Positions 1 to 13,711 of a stretch of DNA of 64,000 bases are shown here, in pieces (positions within the stretch are counted from its first letter, which is position 1; each line of letters starts with the position of its first letter). Both the position numbers and the translations under genes were made by a program. The notes under the pieces were generated by a model. The model saw only the letters and a program-made list of their open reading frames with translations. It was not told where the DNA came from and searched no databases. This stretch comes from Cladocopium goreaui (Eukaryota; Sar; Dinophyceae; Suessiales; Symbiodiniaceae), in assembly GCA_947184155.2 (NCBI GenBank), contig CAMXCT020002364.1:31450-95449 (forward strand), in the 5' to 3' direction.

Positions 1-85
1 GGTGTTGTTGTTGTTGTTGTTGTCGTCATCGTCGTCGTTGTTGTTGTTGCTGTTGCTGTTGGTGTTGTTGGTGTTGGTGTTATCC
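1..85. repeat. GTT/GTC trinucleotide microsatellite
   Basis: The window opens inside an imperfect GTT trinucleotide run with GTC, GCT and GGT variants. It is low-complexity DNA with no coding evidence, and its left end is cut by the window edge. Confidence 0.85.
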
Positions 86-99
86 CTGTAGCGTTTTTG

Positions 100-370
100 C
101 TCGGTTCCGTAGTGGCCGAAAATCGTTAAATCGGTGGTGTTTTCGCGTGTTTTTGTAACTCTCGGAGCAAAAAATACCGTAAATACCAATGTTTTTGGCG
201 GGTCGGAAGCCCAAAACCACGGTATTTACGATGTTTTTTGCCTCTAGTTTGGCCAGCACCTGGCAAAAACACTGGTATTTACGGAGGTTTCACCATGTAG
301 TAAAATGTAGTTTCTTGATCCGAAAAGAACAAAAATATTGTAAATTACAATGTTTTGAGTCTCCTCTTAG
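100..370. repeat. Dispersed short palindromic repeat, left copy
   Basis: The motif GTAAATACCA and its complement TGGTATTTAC recur near 178, 220 and 270, and a near-palindrome around TTGTAAATTACAATG lies near 337. The motifs are embedded in A/T-run spacers. The same family makes a longer array at 59.34-59.94 kb. No gene is supported here. Confidence 0.6.
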
Positions 371-389
371 GGTGCGTGTGCGTGGGACG

Positions 390-785
390 TGTGGAGGGGG
401 GGGGGGGGGTGGTACTCAAAATAATAGCAATCTCCTGAAAAATCAGGTAACGGGGCTGGCCGCCCTCCCCTTTACTTCGTAAAGTAAAACTCAAGGTAGC
501 CCCTCTAGAGCTACCTTTCGTAAAAAAATAAAAAATCTAAATAATAAATTTTACAAAAAATATTCAAATCTTATTAAAAAAACAAAATATAAAATCAATT
601 CAAAAAAAAATAAATTTAATATTTATATATTTTTTCCCACAATATATAAATATAACACAATTTCAAGAAAAACAAAATAAAAAATAATATATTATATATA
701 TATTATTAAATATATATTTATTTCTAATATATATTTTATTATTGTATTTTTAATTCTTAAAAATCATATTTGCGCAAATTTTGTG
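390..785. other. G-run then AT-rich intergenic stretch
   Basis: A run of G near 394-408 is followed from about 520 to 780 by strongly AT-rich sequence with TATA and AAAAAT runs. No gene is visible. Confidence 0.7.
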
Positions 786-1059
786 ATATAGGTTTAGGAT
801 CTCGTCGTGCCTCTGTATTTATATCTTCTGAAAATTAGCGTGTTTTAATCAACCGATCATTGGCACAACAGGTTAGGCAATCAACTCCCTTAAGGTGTTA
901 ATTACTAAAGTAGGTTGTACAATCCGCAGAAAATGGGATTGTAGGGTATATACCCCTTGTCTGATAGAAATTGGCAAATGTGGCTTGTGGCTGTGTCAGG
1001 ATTGGGGAAAAAGCGAGACCCAAAACGAGACCTAGAAATACCTAGAGGTATCTAGAGGC

Positions 1060-1205
1060 ACTTTACTCATCTGCTCTCCTCCCCTCTACTCTAGTCTTCT
1101 CTTCTCTAACCTATTCTTCTTTACTCTACTCTTCTCCACTCTACTTATTTACCCATCTCTACTCTGTTCTACTCTTATTTGCTCTACTCTACTCTTCTCT
1201 ACTCT
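1060..1205. repeat. Pyrimidine-rich CTCTACT repeat
   Basis: The top strand is almost all C and T, with imperfect copies of CTCTACTCT and TCTTCTCT. It is low complexity and not coding. Confidence 0.75.
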
Positions 1206-4200
1206 GAATGTCCGTAGCACAGAAGTTTCTAAGTTTCTCTCCTAAACTTCCTTTGAACAATGGAGCGAGGTAGTGTGAGGAATGGGACACACTTCCTAGT
1301 CAAGACCATCGTGCCAACGGGATTTGGGTCATAGACCTCAAGCCTTCAACAAAGGATGATGTACAACAACAATCAACAACATTTGTCTGGCATCAACTTC
1401 CCCACGGCACAAAGGATGTGGGACGACTTCCCGCGACATGAGACATGTAGGGTACAATACCCTTTATAATAATAACATTTACCTAATTTATCTATTTAAT
1501 CATTTATGCATTCATAATGTTTTTTGTTCTTATGTACAAGTTGTTGGAATTTGAAGCGATTCACAAAGTGAACTATGGACGACAAAGGCCGCCTGCGTTT
1601 TTGAACGTTTTAGTGTTGTTGCGCATGTTCGTTCGAATGGGAAATTCATGAAGAAGGATGATGAAAACAATTGAAAACATATATATGAAAAAATTGAGAA
1701 CAACTGTTTCCACTCATGCCTTGGCATCCTAACATACAATACAAACCCGATTTTTGGGGGGTGCCGGAAGAATGAAGAAATGGATTTTCAACATTTTCTC
1801 TGAGAATGGTTCGTTGACATGCATGGAGGCCTGGGTTGTCTCTTATTCTGTCGCGCTAGCCGTGCTAAGCTCCCAACATCCATAGCATCAGGACAAGCCA
1901 AGGCAACTAGCTGCGTCTGCAAGGCGCTGCGACCAATGTCGGCGCTGTGCCTAGGGTATGTTGATACCACATTATTTCACATTATATCCCACCCCTAGGC
2001 CCTAGGATGTTAGATTTCTCACACAGACTTCTATCTCACCTTTGAACTGCTGGAGTTGCCTGACGGTCCACCAAACCAATTGAACCTGCCCCTGACGTCA
2101 AGTTGCACAACTAGCTGCAGCACACCTGGTTTTGCTCCCCAGCCTGAGATGCATAGCCAAATTGAACCATGGAGCCACATGGATCCATCTACATTTCTAC
2201 AGAGGGATACACAGCGGCCAAACTGTTGCCACAACTTGGTCATGGGAGTTGATGAGAGGCATGCCCTACTGGAAGATCTGGAAGCTGAAGGATAAACCAA
2301 CAAAGCTCACATGTGTTGGTGAAAACATCTTATGTTGCTTGACAAAATGCATTCCTTTGAATCTACGTAGCTCCTTGAAATCTTTTCCATAGTAGGATCT
2401 AGTCTATCCATCATGTCACCTTGCTGGTGAAACTGCACAAGTTTCGCAACGTCAAGTGGCGAAGCAAGCGACCGACTTGTTTGTGCAGCCGCAAGTTGCG
2501 TCTCCCCTTGGCGGTTGACACAGTGGAAGAACCTGGATGCTGCAAATCAGCGAATGTGGTCAAAACATTCGGTTGTCACTGAAGGCTCTCTGCAACACTG
2601 CTGAGCGAAGGGTTTTGACCACAACTGCGCTGACTTAATGATTCTTAATTTGTTTTCTAAACATCTCAGCAGGCCTGACAAATTTCAATTACCCTGCGGT
2701 CATCTGCAGTGCTTGACATGCACAGCGTATTTCTGCAAGCTATGATGGAACGTGATCGAGCTAGATTTGGCATGATTTGGGAACTCGTTTTGCAAAGTCC
2801 TGCAACTTCGAAATGTGACACAAGAAGATGGTGGAACATGGTGGAACCGCCCTCTAGATCCTCAAGCCAAACGCCTCCATCATCTGTGAAGGTACTGTCA
2901 CTTGTCATCGATCGCCGCCGCGACCTTGTCCGCATGACTGTGTTGCTAGGGCTGACAATGAATGATTCACGCTTGTGACACTGCTACAGGAAATCAGTAA
3001 GAGCGTTGAAGTGGTGCATCCTGGAGAGCAAACTACAGAACCTTTCAAAACCTTGACCGCCATAATGTACCACGTATGATGTTTTTGTCAAAGCACACTT
3101 GCACACACACACACCAAGCTTTTTGGGATTACAGTATATAGACAAGGCACGCAGCAGAAGCAGGTGTAAAACAGCTGACTGGTGATGCCAGGTCACTCCC
3201 CGACCTGTCAGTCGGATGGTGGATGGTTGAAGGCATCGACGGTGACCCGAGGCCAGAACAAGCAACATGCAGCATTTTTCAAGCAAGATCAACAATGATC
3301 AACATATATCAAAATAGATCAAGGACGTAGTGTCTTTCAATGTCCTTTAGCAGTTTCCCTCGACTTTGCTCTTGTATCATCTTGTATCTCTATCATTCTC
3401 TATCAGCTTTTGTCAGCTTTTCAATCCGGTGAACCCTACTCCAACGATCCGTCAAACGTGCACAGGCAGGCATGCTGAAAGCTCCTTCTGGTTGGAAGTG
3501 GAAACTCCAAAGCCCTGCTCCGTTCGTATCTCAGGTGCCACTGTACAGTATGGATCAGAGGTCAGACTGCGGAAAGAATCCCATGTTTCATCGTGTTTTT
3601 ATCATGTTTCATCATGTTTCCAGTCTCAACTGCAACACAACTGTGCAATGGCCATGATGGGGGACATGACATGTCTCCAGTGATTGGCTTGAAAGAAAAC
3701 ATGTCAGTATTGTTCAAATATTGTTCAAATGGGCAATTTCAGAAGGGAAACTGAAAACTATTGGAGTCAGCGAATGTCAAGGTCGAGGGGCGGCTTGTCA
3801 TCGCCGGCGCAAGGTGCAAGCCAAGCATATCCACAAAAACCCACACGTCAGGTTCCGTTTGGCGCGCATGCACGCTCAAAAACCTCAACCGACATCAGCA
3901 CCATGAAATTGATGGGACGGATGAGATCGATTGAAGATGATGTAAGGGTCGGGGATACTAAGTTGTTTTATAGGTTCCACAATGTTCTTCTCTTGTGAAT
4001 ATTCTGGAAACCCTGAAGCCATGGGTGAAAACATGTGAACGCATTCACGTTTGCCACGAAACCGATCTGGCGGATTGTTGACCACCATTTGCCCAGCATT
4101 CACCTTGGTGCCGTGGTGATCCGAAACCACAATACGCCTCCAATCGTCTCCATGGTGAGGTATGCGTGATATACAAACAGAAATAACATAATGATAATGA

Positions 4201-5070
4201 AATTGATGAATGATAGTACTTACATTACAGATCATTACAGTTAGCAAGCCCTACATTAAGGGCTGAACATCAAAATTCCTGGGCAGGGAGAAAGCATCAA
4301 ATCATATCAAATCAATCTGCCTAAATAATCCTAAATATAATTGCAAACTATGGCAAAACTGTATGAAATCTTACGGAAGAAGAAATCCCTTGCTTTTGGT
4401 TGCAGTGGCCTGCGATCCGTGCTGATTGAATGATATGCAGTCTTTTTGTAACAAGCCGTGCCACTTTGGCTGGAGCAATGACCTTTGCTGACCAACGGTG
4501 GGCGCCGAAGAAGGGAAAGCAACGCCTCAGTTGGCCGACATCACAATGGGTCAAGACTAGCCGCAGTGGAACTTCCTGTTTTCAGGCGCAAGGTGGCGCA
4601 AAGTCGACGGATTTTGTGGTTCTAGAAACCACCCATCATCATCCAATACACCGTTTCTGCGGCCAAGGGACATCAGCGCAAAGGCTCGTGTCATGCGTTG
4701 AAGCTGCGGGATACGAGGCCCAAATTCAGAACGCATGTCATGGACCTAGCGAAGCAACTCAAGCGGCTAAGGCTGCTGGCCAAGAGATTTGTGCTAACTC
4801 CCTTTTTTCCTGGCTCCGAATGGATGGAAAAGCTTCGAACATCTTCGAACATATCAAATATATATATATATATCAAATCATATCATTGCATAGTGATCTT
4901 GAATGTCAACATTATTTCTGTCGTGGCACCCCTATGTTGAACAAATGGGAAATTCAATCATCCAGTGCAGGCAACATCGAAGGATGAGCTCTTGTGACAC
5001 CATAGTCATCCATAGTCATCCATAGTCTGGGTATGTCTAGGTATGTCACAGTGATCGCGCTCAGAGCTAT
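1206..5070. other. No recognised gene
   Basis: Only short open frames occur on both strands, without recognisable domains or convincing splice-site pairs. Given the exon sizes elsewhere in the window (20-100 nt), small exons could be missed here. A short ATATAT run lies at 4857-4873. Confidence 0.5.
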
Positions 5071-5079
5071 GAGCATTTT

Positions 5080-8000
5080 CCGGCCTTGGCCAGCAGCATT
5101 CGTCGCACTTCATCTTGCTGGGCAGGCTTTAAGCCGCTCATCTGCCCCTGCAGGGATCCAAAAGATCCAAAACCACTTGGAGATACTCCCCAACATTCCC
5201 CAACTATCAAAACAATGTGGATTGCTGATTGCCTCCTAGATTTTGGTGAGAGAATGATGGTGGACTTCGCTTGAGAATGGGCGCGGTCATCGGGCCTTGA
5301 GGAGTTGACAAACAAGCGCGTCATTGTCCTTGATCTTTTGAGAAGGGTTGTAACCTGGGATGGACTCATGACAATGACGCGCCTCGCCCTTATCGAAACA
5401 TATCCAGACTTCATTACTTTCATTCACCAGTCTGGGCACTCAAATCTTTGGGTTCCGTGGTATACACGCCAATCATTGCCAATCCATTGAATACCAACCA
5501 CCCTACAGTAATCAGCTATGTCCCTGCCTCCCCACGTTTCCAAATCAATGCAGGTGACACTCCAACCACATCAGTGCTGCAGCCGTGGCCATCTCTTCCG
5601 CCTCAGCACCTGCTTGACCTCGAGCTTTGGGATGTACACCGATGGGGTTGTGCAGCAGGATATGGGCGTGTGATGGCGCGTGCCCCAAAACTATACAGAG
5701 GGCAGCCTACAGAAGCTCGTCCAAAACTTGATGATGGAGATTCTCTCTACTCCAGACTCCAGGAACGCTACACCTTGAAAGGGGCACGGCTCGAAATGAG
5801 TTTCCATCACTTTCATATCTTTCATTCATTTTCCTACCTGATCTAAGCCTGATCTACCTGTACAGATTCTCTCACTGTCACCATGTCACAAGAGTGGGAT
5901 CCACCATGGACAAGGAACAGGGAACTGGGCGTCCCATGTGGCTGCGCACCGCCTACGAGTTCATGACACTTTTGGTGCTAAATGTGAAGCTTTTGTCACC
6001 AAATCCTGCTCGTATGAATCGTATCATATCCGTATGTTGAATATTGTTGTATCCATTTCGTGTGCTTTTGGAAGTCAAGTGTGTCATTCTACTCTTTTTA
6101 CTTCCCCCCCTGGTGAACTGGACTTCTCTCGTGTTGGGAATCTCAGCTGCACCTGCCGGAAGGTCAATGCTGCGTGGTGCAAGTCTCCGGCCAAGAGCAT
6201 CTCCTCCAAGCCCGGCCAATGGTGGATTCTCATCTTGAAAATGGTTAAACATGGTTAAACTATGTTAAACTCTCTAGTCAATACCTATTCCCAAATCGGG
6301 GCGTCTCCAAGCAAGTGATTTTGGCGACTTTGGGGATTTCATAGGATTTCATGGATCCTGTTTCACTCGAACATGCACAGCCCCAAGCCATTGTCACTCC
6401 TGCGGCCGAAGAAAACGGCGCAACCAGTGCAAATGGCCTTAGCTTGAGTGGAGACCAGCGGATTAGACCAGCACAACTGGAAATGTCTTGAGGCAGGCCT
6501 CGTAGATTGGTCGCTTCACGAATCTGCTGCCACATGTTGATCAGCTCGGAGACTGGAAGCATGTCAGGCAGCATCCTGTCCGTATCCAGCCCGACAGAAG
6601 CTACAACACGTATGCGACAGCATATGTGTATCGCGGACGGCTTCTGCAGTTCACACAAGAGGTGCATGATTTTAACTGATGCAGCCTAGTATTGAGAACA
6701 CTCACAAGTGTGACATGTGCTCATTGGTTCGCAAGAGGTTTGTGAAAATAAATAGCACAGTGAGTTTACCCACGTTTTCTTTACGAGTTCCCTGAATAGG
6801 ACGACTCCCAAACTCCAAACATACCGACAAAATATTTTGGAATGTGTTTGTATACTGTACATGTTCCCAGCCTCAACGAATCGCTGCGATTCGTTGCCTG
6901 AAAGAATGCAAAGTCCCTCCAGTGCTTCACGCCAACTCTGCTCCCCATTAGGGAGGATAGCTCTTTGAGAGTTGTGGCCACTGGAACGAACAAATTCCTG
7001 GGTTGGCAAAGTAAGCAACATTTTCTGTCGTTGTCGGGGAGACTCTCTGACATCTTATTGTCCAAACAGCTATGGGCCAATGGGGGTTCTGCAAATGCCC
7101 CCAGTTTGGCTATGATTTTAATGATTAAAACAGATTCAAATTCAAATAAGGGCAAAACTTGAAGTTGAAAATGCAATCGAATCCATTTGAAACCAAGCCT
7201 CTGTGAAGATTTATCAACAAGATGAACAAGCACGCCAACCATGTCGCCAGACACGTCTGAATCTGCAGGTCTGGGCAATGCTGCGGCTAAGGCCTGACAG
7301 CGCTGCAACATGTTGCAACGAGGAATTAGGCACATTCTTCGCGGTGTGAGCGTACACTTTGAAACCCAAAATGACACACCCTGCCCCAAGCCCGAGATAT
7401 CTGTGGGACGAAAAGGCTCTGCTCCGCGGGCACATTGAGAATACACATACAAACAACCCGTAGCAAATCATAGCAGACAAGGAACGATCCTGGTGTAAAA
7501 TGATTCTTTCTGGTCATCCCTTTCCAAAAATCACAAGCATCACCAAAAATTTGCCCGACCTCAAAGCACTCCGCAGCAATCCGCGCAATCTCCCAGTTGC
7601 TAGCATCTGTCTCTGCATGGCTGGCTGGTGCACGACGCATCTTCTGCGGGCGGTTCAGGCATGAAGCGGCCGGTCATAGCTCATTTGTACCACTTGCACA
7701 ACAGTTTAGCCAGCAGTGGCCAGCAGTTGATTGATTGGTTACCCTGGGTTTCCACATGAAAGGAAGCAAGGATTCCAATTTGGGGCGCCCCTAAGATCCC
7801 GAAGATCCTCCGAAGCATCTATCAGCCATGGTCAAAGGGATGATCCCACCTGGGCACAAAAGAAGCGCACGAAGTCATCAAGCCTCGGCCGCTGGGAAGC
7901 TTTCCCACCCGCAGAATCCAAAGGAGCGCAACAGGACTGGATTCGGCAGAATCTAAAACTGGTGACTGAAAACATTCTGCACCTTCAAGTAGTCGCAAAC

Positions 8001-11000
8001 ATATTACAAGCTCAAGTATGTAGATCCTTCAGAGTACTTCAGAGTGAAAAGGTGGATCCTCCCACACCTTAGAATCCTTAGAAATACCGAAACATCACCT
8101 TGAGATCCTGGAAGTCAGCTGGGATACAAATGCAACCCCTTGCTACCACACCCTTTGACTGACTTCTGTGTCTTGATTTTCAGTGGCTGACTTCCGCGTG
8201 GCAACTGTGGCAACAACAAGAGTTGACATAGCAAAAGCCAAGTCTCTCATCGCTCGGCATGGTAGCTTTGCAGATCCTCACCAGGTCACCAGCTATCAGT
8301 GACTCCAAATCCTCTTGAAACCGAATTGCAAATATCCTTTCCGAAAAAACAGAATCAAAGAAACAAGGAGTGACTCGTGCTTCGTGAGGGATGATACCCC
8401 GGTGCTAGCTCATTTTTCTGGATTTATCCCCCCATGATGCACCAGCAAAGTTCCATAATTTTGGCACCAGCGGCTGGAGCAGAAGTTGCCATCCCAGCCA
8501 TTCAGAGCGAGGAGATGGGTTTCCAGACAATTGCCTTGGCCCAAGAGGAAACGCTTCGTTTACGTGCGATGCATAGGAACATGTTTTGCCTCAATTCTTC
8601 GGGGTGCTTATGCGAAACTGGTACTATCATTTCGCCAATGATCTTGGCTAGTTGAAGTAAAGTACACGCAAACTATTGCCATCAATCATTCAAAAACAGG
8701 GTACACCCGAAGTTCTTGGTAATTAATAGACCGATTTTCAAACACCTGATTGCAATCTGATCAAAGCCCAGATGCTTGAGCAGCTGCATGAAGACCTCGT
8801 CTCTCATCAAAGGATCGGAGCTTGCCTCAAGCCACGAAAAGATTCATGCTGGACGGCTCGGGACTTGACATTGCCATACTAGAAAAAAATATAACATATA
8901 GAATAACTCTGACCAAGTGTATGATCTAAACATGTTCTTTTGGGGAAACTAAAACACATCTACCATCATCTACCTACATTCACATGATCCTACGGAATCC
9001 TATGTGCTAGTGAAACTTGATTCTCTGCTAGTTGGGCAGTAAATGTTGGCTTGCCGAATGGATTGTGCGGCCACACGTGGCAAATCAATGTTTGAGCTGA
9101 CAAAACAGGTGTTGAAAACCCAAAGCACATCCTACGATGTTGCAGTATTCCTGAAACATCACCCATAAATGGTTTCCCCTTCTACCCCACAGTTCTGGGT
9201 GTTCCGATTTTAGGAGCTCAAAAGCAAGCATGATTCCAATCGTCCTGAAACCTTTCTGAAAACAAATAGTGATTGTTGGTGTGGCATCTGCCCTTGTCAG
9301 TGTTTGATACAAGCAATATCCAAATCTTCATCACTCCCATCTCCATTTTGGTTAGCTTCCCAGCTTCGATACAGAAATCAAATTCCAACCTCTGGTTTAT
9401 TCTGTCTGAGTAGATCAGTATATCATCAGTATATCTAAGTCTAAGTTATATCATGTTATATCATGTTATATCATGTTGTCATGTTCTATCCTCGCTTTGG
9501 TTCTTGGAGTCCTCCAGCTTTCCACGGTCATTGAATTCATACCAGTTGCAATATCCACCACGCTCTCACGGCCTCGGGATGGCGGAATCACAGCCATCTT
9601 CCGATTCAAGCAGGGCTTCCCAAAACGAGCTCTCAAATAAGGAGGCCACCATTTTCGATGTACCATACTGTACGTTTCTTCGGGTGTCAGTAGTTCTCAT
9701 CTAGTTTTAAGGATCTTCGATAGGATGATTATGATGATTTACAGTAATCTGGTCTCACATCTTGAAATGAATCACAAGTCAACATAAACTGCCAGTGTTA
9801 TTCTGATCAGAAAAGTCCAGGCACTGGCGATGCGTTGGCATTCTTGTGCAGGGCGATCGCCCATCCAAATCACGATGTTTCGAAAGTTCTGCACCGCGAC
9901 TGCCTCCCAAATGGAGAATGAGCTTCTGTGGCTAACTTCATCAACAACTCGGGTGCTTTATTAAACACAGGCTACGGCTAGATCGGCTAGGGCAGGATTC
10001 TCTGCAATGAGATTGATGGCTCCCAACAGCAGCTGCAATGTGTTTTCATGAATTGGGCACAATGAAAGAATGTTGCGGGAGCTCAAGACTGCCAAGTCAG
10101 ATCCAAGGTTAGACCTAGTCCAGGATGTCACTATGACATCCTGGGAGATTTGACAAGTTCAATAAGTTCATACAGTTTCGATGATTGACCGTCAAACAGG
10201 GTGAAATTGCCATTGCTCAAGTTGCCTGACCTGCTACTGAAATGATGGGCGCGGGCCTCTCGAGACTTTGGTATATGCGTCAGGGATTCTGCAATGGTCA
10301 CCTGGCAAATATCTGGCGATCAAAACATTCATTTGCTATTGAGCTGAATATGTGGATGTCTGCACGTTGTTAGTTTATGTTGCATTACATTACATCCATA
10401 TATATATATATATATAATTGTATATATAATTGAAAAAAACTCTCGCAAATATCTGCCTCTAGGTTAGCATACCCAATGATCATACAATATCATACATAGA
10501 ATCACGGCCAACGAAAGTGCACGTCAGGGCAATGTCGGATAATTTGGCACCATAATATGGAACAACAATCCCACAACTATCTCCCATTCAAATATACAGT
10601 GTATACAGGTATTAAAGTGCTCAGCCTTTCGGTGCATTTTAGGCACCTTGGAGTGTCCCAGCATAGTGCCGTTGAAGTCCACTTGCACGTGCTGCAGCAA
10701 GCTGTTTCGATGGCCTTTCCAGGTACCTGGCCAGGAGGACTATGGGACGTATGGGACAGTAGCCCCTGCACAGCTTTCCAGCCTTCGCTCTTCAGCTTGG
10801 AGAAGCTGCTCAAATCCCGGAAGGATTCACAGGCAACCCGCAGTTCTTCCACGTTGCTTACCTAGCAAGAAACAATATATACTGCTAAAATCCTGCCCAA
10901 AAAACCTGATTGCTGTCTCATGTTTATCATTGACGCAATGACTTCTTCTCAAACTAGAATGGCTGAGTTCCAAACATCCAAGACCGATTGTCGTCTAGAT

Positions 11001-11378
11001 GGATCCGCATTTGAAGCAAAGCTCTTGGTTCTTTTTCGGGTTCCTTGCCTCAGTGCTGCTCACCGAGGCAGCAGCCCCAAGAACATCCAAGAACACCTCT
11101 GATATGAACATGGACCGACACCCATGAACCTAGAACCTACCTGGAACACTGCACAGCGTTTCACTTTGCTTTTTTTCCTGCCAGAGCAGACCTGTTCCTT
11201 TAGTGCTCCATGGATTGCTGCTGATCTTTGAACCTAGTGTCTGTGCTCCTCGTGCAGCTGCTCGGATTAGTTCAGCATCGCCATGCAAAATCCGGAGCTG
11301 GTGCGAGAGGTTCTGCAATTTTTGCCTTAGATTGAACTGCACAGCAGGATTAGACTGCCACGTCTTCCCGAACTCCAA
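5080..11378 (-). CDS. Unidentified multi-exon gene(s), exon-like segments
   Basis: I do not recognise this product. Minus-strand segments with protein-like composition occur, in reading order, near 11378-11210, 10860-10740, 9660-9500, 9250-9085, 7640-7500, 7300-7215, 6970-6850, 6620-6480, 6230-6110 and 5150-5080. Short examples are LKSEGWKAVQGLL near 10.8 kb, ELINMWQQIREATNL near 6.55 kb and QQDEVRRMLLAKAGK near 5.1 kb. Their direction matches every recognised gene in the window. They may form one helical protein or several genes, and boundaries and frame continuity were not established. Transcript mapping would decide. The DNA between them shows nothing recognisable except a 10-bp repeat of TATATCATGT at 9447-9476 and an AT run near 10399-10430. 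Confidence 0.3.
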
Positions 11379-11802
11379 ATTCGTCCCAGCTGGGAATAGT
11401 GGGTGGCCGTCTTGATTCGTATGAAGTCAAACTGCAGTCTCCAATCTTCACTTTTCCGTTCAATCCATATATTCAAGGGCATTGGAACAAACAGAGCACA
11501 GTTTGGTTGGAGAACAGTTTGATTGTTGGTAACAACATGAACACTCAGAACCAGAAATATGATTCAGTAGATGCAAAGTGAAACTGTTCATCCAGGAATG
11601 ATCCGACTGCCCATGAGTTTGATAGATGATAGAAGGATGCAGCTGGAGCACAAAGCATTTCGAGGGGGACATCGGCCCTGTCACCGTGGCAGCCAAATTG
11701 GTCACAGGGCGCACTGGTTGTCAGCTTGTACATGGCTAGATTGTCAGAAAATGGCAGAAAATGTCAGAAACAATCAAACCTGAGAAGGGAGGAACGAAAG
11801 CC

Positions 11803-13711
11803 AGCATCCCATCTACCCCTATTTTCCACCATACTTTTCACCCAGCGACTCTTCAATACATTTCACCCATATACTTTTCACCCAGAGATTTTTCACCCAG
11901 AAACTCTTCTTGCACAGACTTTTCACCCATATACTTTTCACAAAGAGACTCTTCACCCAATTTTTTTCTTGCACATACTTTTCGCCCATATACTTTTCAC
12001 CCAGAGATTCTTCACCCAGAAACTCTTCTTGCACAGACTTTTCACCCAGAGACTCTTCACCCAGAAACTCTTCTTGTACATACTTTTCACCCATATATAC
12101 TTTTTACCCAGACACTTCACCCAGAAACTCTTCTTGCACATACTTTTCACCCAGATACTTTTCACCCAGAGACTCTTCACCCAGAAACTCTTCTTGCACA
12201 TACATGTCACCCATATACTTTTCACCCAGAGATTCTTCACCCAGAAACTCTTCTTGCACAGACTTTTCACCCAGAGACTCTTCACCAGAAACTCTTCGTG
12301 CACATACTTTTCACCCATATACTTTTTACCCATATACTTTTCACCCAGAGACTCTTCACCTAGAAACTCTTCTTGCACATACTTTTCACCCATATACTTT
12401 TCACCCAGAGACTCTTCTTGCACATACTTTTCACCCATATACTTTTTACCCAGAACTCTTCACCCAGAAACTCTTCTTGCACATACGTTTCACCCATATA
12501 CTTTTCACCCAGAGACTCTTCACCCAGAAACTCTTCTTGCACATACTTTTCACCAATATACTTTTCACCCAGAAACTCTTCACCTAGAAACTTTTCTTGC
12601 ACATATTTTTCACCCATATACTTTCACCCAGAAACTTTTCTTGCACATACTTTTTACCCATATACTTTTCACCCAGAGACTCTTCACCCAGAAACTCTTC
12701 TTGCACATACATTTCACCCATATACTTTTCACCCAGAGACTCTTCACCCAGAAACTCTTCTTGCACATCAGTTCACCCATACACTTTTCACCCAGAGACT
12801 CTTCACCCAGAAACTCTCCTTGCACAGACTTTTTACCCAGAGACTCTTCTTGCACATACTTTTCGCCCATATACTTTTTACCCAGAACTCTTCACCCAGA
12901 AACTCTTCTTGCACATACTTTTCACCCATATACTTTTCACCCAGAAACTCTTCACCCAGAAACTCTTCTTGCACATACTTTTCACCCATATACTTTTCAC
13001 CCAGAGACTCTTCACCCAGAAACTCTTCTTGCACATACTTTTCACCCATATACTTTTCACCCAGAGACTCTTCACCCAGAAACTCTTCTTGCACATACTT
13101 TTCACCAATATACTTTTCACCCAGAGACTCTTCACCTAGAAACTTTTCTTGCACATATTTTTCACCCATATACTTTCACCCAGAGACTCTTCTTGCACCT
13201 ACTTTTCACCCATATACTTTTCACCCAGAGACTCTTCACCCAGAAACTCTTCTTGCACATACTTTTCACCAATATACTGTTCACATCTTTTCACCCAGAG
13301 ACTCTTCACCCAGAAACTCTTCTTGCACAGACTTTTCACCCAGAGACTCTTCACCCAGAAACTCTTCTTGATCAAACTTTTCACCCATATACTTTTCACC
13401 TAGAGACTCTTCACCCAGAAACTCTTCTTGCACATATAATGGTCCCACATCGGAGCCTCAATTTTACTTTTCACCCATATACTTTTTACCCATATACTTT
13501 TCACCCAGAGACTCTTCTTGCACATACTTTTCACCCATATACTTTTCACCCAGAGACTCTTCACCCAGAAACTCTTGCACATACTTTTCACCAATATACT
13601 TTTCACCCAGAGACTCTTCACCTAGAAACTTTTCTTGCACATATTTTTCACCCATATACTTTCACCCAGAAACTCTTCTTGCACATACTTTTCACCCATA
13701 TACTTTTCACA
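11803..13711. repeat. Satellite block 1: 60-bp units of four 15-bp monomers
   Basis: The block is tandem DNA whose 60-bp unit is four related 15-mers: ACTTTTCACCCATAT, ACTTTTCACCCAGAG, ACTCTTCACCCAGAA and ACTCTTCTTGCACAT. Monomers are dropped or duplicated irregularly. It starts with a leader (CCAGCATCCCATCTACCCCT) that also opens blocks 2 and 3. Because 15 and 60 are multiples of three and the unit lacks stops in most frames, long open frames appear on both strands, up to 692 codons; they follow from the repeat and are not evidence of genes. A foreign piece at 13436-13466 is shared with the spacer duplication. Confidence 0.9.

Noticed and set aside
4430-4987. A 185-codon plus-strand ORF
   Set aside because: No recognisable domain; it runs into an AT repeat, and no splice or codon evidence supports it.
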